Source of the DNA: an uncultured Wenzhouxiangella sp.
GTDB taxonomy: Bacteria; Pseudomonadota; Gammaproteobacteria; Xanthomonadales; Wenzhouxiangellaceae
Length of the DNA stretch: 64,000 nt
NCBI GenBank assembly: GCA_913057195.1
Contig: CAJXNL010000004.1
Location: 55,231-119,230 of the forward strand
Direction: 5' to 3'
A program made the position numbers and the translations under genes. The notes below the pieces were generated by a model that saw nothing but the letters and a program-made list of their open reading frames with translations, made no database searches and was not told the DNA's origin. Below are positions 60,263 through 64,000 of the stretch, piece by piece. Position 1 is the first letter of the stretch. Every line of letters begins with the position of its first letter.

Positions 60263-61303
60263 ATGAGCGCTTTGGCTCGTTGGGGGTGGGCGGTTGTGCT
60301 CATTGTGGTTGCGGTTGCCGTGGCTGCGGCCGGGCTCATTCGCCCGGATTTGCCCCCCGAGACCCTTCAACCGATTTATGCCCAACCCCCCAGTGAGTTT
60401 GTTGACATTGACGGGATGTCAATACATCTGCGGGATGAAGGTCCTCGCGACGCCCCAGCGGTGCTGTTGCTGCACGGCACATTTGCCTCATTGCACACTT
60501 GGTCTGGGTGGGTCGCTGAACTCACTGAGACCCATCGCGTCGTCCGCATTGACTTGCCTGGGTTTGGACTGACCGGCCCGCATCCAAACAAAGATTATTC
60601 TTTGGCCGCAACACTGCACCTGCTTGAGACACTCAGAACTCGACTGGGTCTTAAGCGTTGGGCGGTGGTTGGAAACTCTCTGGGGGCCGGCTACGCGTTG
60701 GCCTATGCCCAGCATCACCCTAAGCGGATATCGGCGGTGGGTCTGATCAGCGGGGGGCGGATTCGTTTGAGCGAGGCAGAGTATTCAGCTCGCCGGGCTG
60801 AAGTTCAGGCCGCTCAGGCCAATGCGCGGGGTGGGTCTTGGATCATTCAGGCATTGCAGGAGCCGATTGTGCGCGCGATGCTCACTCAAGTGACGCCTCA
60901 ATTTTTGGTGCGCTGGGCGCTTGAGGATGTCTACGGCAACCCAGACCAGGTGGATGAGGCGCTGGTGAATCGCTACCAATCGATGCTTCGCCACAGCGGC
61001 AATCGTCAGGCCTTTGTTGATCGCTTCATCAAGTCTGAGGGCACCAGCCCCCATACAGAGACACTGACAACGCCTGCCTCGCCAGTTGACCTCCCCATGC
61101 CCATTTTGATTCAGTGGGGTGAGCAAGACACGTGGATTGATGTCGAGCAGGGGCTGACACTGGCTGCAGCGCTGCCCACCTCGACGTTGGTGACCTATCC
61201 CTCGCTCGGGCATGTCCCCATGGAAGAGGCACCAAGGGAGACCGCAGCAGATTTTTTGGCGTTTTTACACACTGGCCAGCTGACGCAGCGTCAGGCACCA
61301 TGA
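60263..61303 (+). CDS. Alpha/beta hydrolase, membrane-anchored
   Basis: N-terminal TM, LLHGTFASLHTW, GNSLGAGYALAYA nucleophile elbow, LGHVPMEEAP. Confidence 0.88.
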   Translation: MSALARWGWAVVLIVVAVAVAAAGLIRPDLPPETLQPIYAQPPSEFVDIDGMSIHLRDEGPRDAPAVLLLHGTFASLHTWSGWVAELTETHRVVRIDLPGFGLTGPHPNKDYSLAATLHLLETLRTRLGLKRWAVVGNSLGAGYALAYAQHHPKRISAVGLISGGRIRLSEAEYSARRAEVQAAQANARGGSWIIQALQEPIVRAMLTQVTPQFLVRWALEDVYGNPDQVDEALVNRYQSMLRHSGNRQAFVDRFIKSEGTSPHTETLTTPASPVDLPMPILIQWGEQDTWIDVEQGLTLAAALPTSTLVTYPSLGHVPMEEAPRETAADFLAFLHTGQLTQRQAP

Positions 61304-62034
61304 GCAATATGAGTGACAACACTGCTCGGCCGAAGACAGACGCGTCAAGGCTTTCAGTGATGCTCAGCGGCGCCCGCGGCACGCTCGGGCAGGCCATTGA
61401 GCGCTGTGTGGCACGTGACGATCAAAGCCATGTCGTGGCCCGCTATCAGCCAGATGAGGGATTTTTGGGCCAGCCGTTGGGCGATGTGATCATTGATGTC
61501 TCACACCACACCCGAACGGCGGCGGTTGTGGCGTTCGCCTGCCAACACGCTCGGCCCATTTTAATTGGCACCACCGCCCTGAGTGCTTCCACGCTTGAGC
61601 AAATTGAGCAGGCCAGCCAAACCATACCGGTGTGCGTTGCGGCCAACTTCAGCGCAAGCGCCTGGGCATTCGAACAGATTGCTCAATGGGCAGCCATTCA
61701 TTTGCCCTCTTTTCAGATTGCCCTTCGAGAGGCGCACCATATCCACAAACAAGACGCCCCCTCCGGCACTGCGCTCAGGCTTCAAAGTGAGCTGGGTCAG
61801 CACCGGAGCGCCCCAATCCCGATTGAATCCGTGCGCCAGGGTGAGATCGTGGGCCAACATGATGTGTGTTTGCAAAGGGGCGGGGAGCGTTTGAGCATCC
61901 ACCATGAGATCACTGACCGCGATGTGTACGCGCAGGGCGCGCTGACGCTGGCGCACGTGCTCGCGGCTCAGGCAAAGGGGCGCTACTCGGTGGGCGATTT
62001 GTGGCGCAAAACCCAGTTGGGATCGGATGACTGA
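61300..62034 (+). CDS. dapB: 4-hydroxy-tetrahydrodipicolinate reductase
   Basis: SGARGTLGQAI, PILIGTTALS, EAHHIHKQDAPSGTAL, HEITDRDVYAQGAL. Confidence 0.88.
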   Translation: MSNMSDNTARPKTDASRLSVMLSGARGTLGQAIERCVARDDQSHVVARYQPDEGFLGQPLGDVIIDVSHHTRTAAVVAFACQHARPILIGTTALSASTLEQIEQASQTIPVCVAANFSASAWAFEQIAQWAAIHLPSFQIALREAHHIHKQDAPSGTALRLQSELGQHRSAPIPIESVRQGEIVGQHDVCLQRGGERLSIHHEITDRDVYAQGALTLAHVLAAQAKGRYSVGDLWRKTQLGSDD

Positions 62035-62172
62035 TCAGATAACACCGGCGCCATGGCCGATGTGTCGCAGCAGCCAAAGGTTGTTCCAGGCGGATCGATC
62101 CGGCACAATTTAGAAACATCGGGGCTAACCGAGTCGCCGGCTGATCACCTAAATTCAACAGCAGGTACGGAC

Positions 62173-63843
62173 ATGACGCAACGCTCAACCCAGGGCGGGA
62201 CATTGAAGACCACGCATGAGGTGTTCAATCAACCCCCTGTTTTGGCAGACTACAATCTGTTTGATCGCGATCCGGCATTGCAAGACGGGCTCGATCAGTG
62301 GGCCTCGTCGAGCGAGGCTGAAAAGCTGCATGAATTTGGCGCTGCCGTGGGCTCATCACAGATGCTGGCGCGCGCTGAACAAGCCAACGCCAACCCACCC
62401 GGGCTGGTGACCCATGACCGATATGGGCATCGCATTGACGAGGTGCAATTTCACCCGGCTTACCATGAGCTCATGGCGTTTTCGATTGAGAACGGCTTGC
62501 ACGCCAGTCCATGGACCGAGCCGGGACCCGATGCGCAACTGAGACGCGCCGCTCGCTATTATCTTCTCGCCCAGATTGAGGCCGCACATGGCTGCCCCAT
62601 TACGATGACCTATGCGGCCATTCCGGCTTTGCGTCATCAGCCAGACCTTCTTGCGCGATGGGGCGATCAGATCACCGCTCGGGTGTATGACCCCGCCAAT
62701 CGGCCGATGGCTCAAAAGAGAGGGCTGACGGTTGGCATGGCCATGACCGAAAAGCAGGGCGGGTCGGATGTGCGGGCCAACACCACGCGAGCTTTTCCGG
62801 TAGACGATCCGGGTCCGGGGCAAGCCTATGAGCTTATTGGCCACAAGTGGTTTGTCTCGGCGCCCATGAGCGATTTGTTTTTGGTGTTGGCTCAAACCGA
62901 TGAAGGGCTTGGGTGTTTTCTATTGCCGCGTTGGCGCCCCGACGGGCAGAAAAATGCCCTGGAGATTCAGCAGCTGAAAAAGAAAATGGGCAATGTCGCC
63001 AACGCCTCATCTGAGACCGAGCTTCGCGGGGCACTGGCGTGGATGGTCGGTCCGCCCGGACGAGGCATTCAGACCATCATCGACATGGTGTCCGCCACGC
63101 GCTATGACTGCATGATCGGTTCAAGCGCTGGCATGCGTCAGGCGTTGTCGCAAGCGATCCATCACTGCCGCCATCGATCAGCATTCGGTCGCCCGCTGAT
63201 CGCGCAGCCATTGATGCAAAACCTGCTCAGTGATCTTGCCTTGGAGAGTGAGGCGGCGATGTGGCTGGCTCTGCGAACCTCGCATGCCATGGACCATCAA
63301 GACGACGCCCATGAGAAGGCGTTCGCTCGCTTGGCCACACCGGTGGGCAAATACTGGATTTGCAAGCGCGCACCCAACCACGCTTACGAAGCGATGGAGG
63401 TGGTGGGTGGCACAGGCGTGATGGAGACCCACGTGATGGCGAGGTTGTTCAGAGAATCTCCTGTCAACGCCATTTGGGAAGGCAGCGGCAATGTGCAGTG
63501 TCTCGATATCTTGAGGATCATGGACAAAGCCCCTGAGGCGGTGGCGGCGTGGTTTGCCGAAATGGATCGCGCTAAGGGCGGCAATCGATTATTGGATCAG
63601 CACATCGCTGGGCTAAAAAGTGACCTTCAAAAGTCACAAGACTGGACTTGGCAGGCGCGAACGCTTGCGGACCGGTTGGCCGTTGGCATGCAGGCGTCGC
63701 TGATGGTTCGATTTTCGCCCAACGCTTCAGCGGATGCTTTTTGCGCCAGTCGGCTTGCTGAGCATGGGGTGCACCACTACGGCTGTCTCAAACCTGGATT
63801 CGATGCGGACAGACTGCTCGATCGGGCATTTCCAGCCGCCTAG
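62173..63843 (+). CDS. AidB-like acyl-CoA dehydrogenase
   Basis: THEVFNQPPVLADYNLFDRDPAL, GMAMTEKQGGSDVRANTT, EVVGGTGVMETHVMARLFRESPVNAIWEGSGNVQCLD. Confidence 0.92.
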   Translation: MTQRSTQGGTLKTTHEVFNQPPVLADYNLFDRDPALQDGLDQWASSSEAEKLHEFGAAVGSSQMLARAEQANANPPGLVTHDRYGHRIDEVQFHPAYHELMAFSIENGLHASPWTEPGPDAQLRRAARYYLLAQIEAAHGCPITMTYAAIPALRHQPDLLARWGDQITARVYDPANRPMAQKRGLTVGMAMTEKQGGSDVRANTTRAFPVDDPGPGQAYELIGHKWFVSAPMSDLFLVLAQTDEGLGCFLLPRWRPDGQKNALEIQQLKKKMGNVANASSETELRGALAWMVGPPGRGIQTIIDMVSATRYDCMIGSSAGMRQALSQAIHHCRHRSAFGRPLIAQPLMQNLLSDLALESEAAMWLALRTSHAMDHQDDAHEKAFARLATPVGKYWICKRAPNHAYEAMEVVGGTGVMETHVMARLFRESPVNAIWEGSGNVQCLDILRIMDKAPEAVAAWFAEMDRAKGGNRLLDQHIAGLKSDLQKSQDWTWQARTLADRLAVGMQASLMVRFSPNASADAFCASRLAEHGVHHYGCLKPGFDADRLLDRAFPAA

Positions 63844-63935
63844 GGTGCGCGGGGGTAAATCGCCCTCAGCCGGAAAATTGCGCGGTGTGCAGTGGACACG
63901 CGTGAGTTTGGTGATAAAATGACGGGCTTGGGTGC

Positions 63936-64000
<65 letters not shown>

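Overview
This 64 kb window looks like chromosomal core of a gammaproteobacterium. It carries trxA-rho with a divergent rhlB, ratA-ratB-smpB-ssrA, bamE, fur, recN, grpE-dnaK-dnaJ, dapB, dnaE, radA-rlmD-nagZ-mscS-hpt-mtip, gspCDEF and ftsEX. I see no prophage, transposase, rRNA or CRISPR array. Four points stand out. (1) A compact mevalonate-pathway operon: sensor kinase, diphosphomevalonate decarboxylase, phosphomevalonate kinase, a class II HMG-CoA reductase fused in frame to mevalonate kinase, and type I IPP isomerase. Its kinase and a response regulator lie at opposite ends. (2) A tightly overlapped four-gene operon (about 1.5-5.4 kb): orphan substrate-binding lipoprotein, Cys-rich zinc-ribbon-like protein, QxxRW glycosyltransferase and HlyD/Alg44-like membrane-fusion protein. 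This is a candidate uncharacterised glycan synthesis/secretion system. (3) Exact LexA boxes (CTGT-N8-ACAG) upstream of a truncated imuA at the window edge, which the ORF track missed, and upstream of lexA. (4) Unusual secretion/pilus layouts: gspCDEF translationally coupled to ftsEX, converging on a pilA-pilC-pilD-short-pilB operon. Gene density is extreme, with several convergent pairs sharing or abutting stop codons. Everything here comes from reading the sequence and translations; no database search was run.
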